Below the pieces are notes generated by a model. It had not been told where the DNA came from. It ran no database searches and was given only the letters and a program-made list of their open reading frames with translations. Positions 6,382 through 6,585 of a DNA stretch of 6,585 nt are shown one piece after another; the stretch's first letter is position 1, and the number at the start of each line of letters is the position of its first letter. The translations under genes were made by a program, and so were the position numbers. The DNA comes from an uncultured Bacilli bacterium (GTDB lineage Bacteria > Bacillota_I > Bacilli_A > RF39 > UBA660), in contig CANQNZ010000067.1 of assembly GCA_947625365.1 (NCBI GenBank), positions 1-6,585 on the forward strand, given 5' to 3'.

Positions 6382-6412
6382 TTGACAATGACACTCCGGG
6401 GGGGGGTATAAT
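6382..6412 (+). promoter_or_regulatory. Sigma-A-type promoter with a poly-G spacer (putative phase-variable promoter)
   Basis: Perfect consensus -35 TTGACA (6382-6387) and perfect -10 TATAAT (6407-6412) are separated by 19 bp; the last nine spacer bases are all G. The optimum spacer is 17 bp, so the version here is expected to be weak, and loss of one or two G would bring it to 18 or 17. Transcription would begin near 6419, giving a leader of about 26 nt with ribosome site AGAGGTGG (6432-6439), 6 nt before the ATG at 6446. A homopolymer between -35 and -10 is an established phase-variation layout, as in meningococcal porA. Confidence 0.8.
6398..6406 (+). repeat. G9 homopolymer tract in promoter spacer
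   Basis: Nine consecutive G directly abut the -10 hexamer. I saw no other G or C run longer than four in the window. Mononucleotide tracts of this length are prone to slipped-strand mispairing during replication. Tract length in a single assembly is one state of a probably mixed population, and it is also error-prone in sequencing. Confidence 0.9.
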
Positions 6413-6445
6413 TGAAATAGAGAATATACCAAGAGGTGGACCAAA

Positions 6446-6585
6446 ATGATAAAAGAAAATAATAAAACAAAAAGAAAAGTGGCAATAATAGTAATAGGAT
6501 TAATACTAGTAGTAGCAGTAGCAACACTCTCATATGCACTATGGACAAGAAACTTTACCGAAACAGGAGTAAATAAAAATATATA
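6446..6585 (+). CDS. Exported protein with SipW-type-like signal sequence (partial, N-terminus only)
   Basis: The first 46 codons of a gene that runs off the right edge. The protein starts with a basic region (MIKENNKTKRK, 1-11), then a hydrophobic core VAIIVIGLILVVAVA (12-26), then TLSYALWTRNFTETGVNKN. A possible signal-peptidase site follows Ala31 (SYA). The layout of hydrophobic core, aromatic/small residues, then a Thr/Gly/Asn-rich stretch resembles SipW-dependent-type signal sequences of TasA-like and other surface proteins in Firmicutes, which would predict secretion and possibly fibre or matrix formation. Family identity is only suggested, since the mature domain lies outside the window. 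A single N-terminal membrane anchor is the alternative. The start is supported by AGAGGTGG 6 nt upstream and by the consensus promoter. Codon use differs from upstream genes: 34 of 46 codons end in A, and no GCT, GTT or ACT appears. Confidence 0.8.
   Translation, partial: MIKENNKTKRKVAIIVIGLILVVAVATLSYALWTRNFTETGVNKNI

Noticed and set aside
6342..6548. Minus-strand open frame rich in leucine
   Set aside because: The leucine run is the antisense of GTA/ATA/GCA-rich signal-peptide codons. The frame crosses the promoter and G-tract of the + strand gene and has no convincing signals of its own.

Overview
The window is AT-rich throughout (about a quarter G+C by eye). All six genes lie on the + strand with tight spacing. 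Shine-Dalgarno sites are Firmicute-like, stop codons are TAA or TAG only, and every tryptophan is TGG. This suits a low-GC host-associated Bacillota lineage, such as an uncultured gut Bacilli or Clostridia clade. Genus cannot be told from the sequence, and the lineage call is inference.

Layout. Positions 1-186 are a regulatory region. It holds a 10-bp inverted repeat around a promoter-like -10 box, an intrinsic terminator, and a second -10 box preceded by two TGTAACTT direct repeats 11 bp apart. Next come an ABC ATPase (187-873) and an overlapping 858-residue permease with two FtsX-type units (857-3433). A 304-residue protein I do not recognise (3502-4416) follows, possibly with its own extended -10 promoter, and ends in a short hairpin terminator. 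An OmpR-type response regulator (4461-5117) and an overlapping membrane histidine kinase (5107-6315) come next. After a 130-bp gap the window ends inside a gene (from 6446) for an exported protein whose N-terminus resembles SipW-dependent-type signal sequences.

How the genes may work together. ATPase, permease, regulator and kinase look like a self-regulating transporter/two-component module of the kind that detects and counters envelope stress or antimicrobial peptides. The direct repeats upstream of the ATPase have the period expected of an OmpR-family binding site, so the regulator may control the transporter operon. Substrate and signal are not visible. The unknown protein between the two halves is a candidate accessory component.

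Most notable point. The promoter of the last gene has a TTGACA -35 and a TATAAT -10 separated by 19 bp, of which the last nine are an uninterrupted G run, exceptional in such AT-rich DNA. A homopolymer in this position is the classical layout for phase variation by slipped-strand mispairing (known for meningococcal porA and opc). The gene downstream encodes an exported, probably surface, protein, so ON/OFF switching of a surface antigen or matrix protein is the leading hypothesis.
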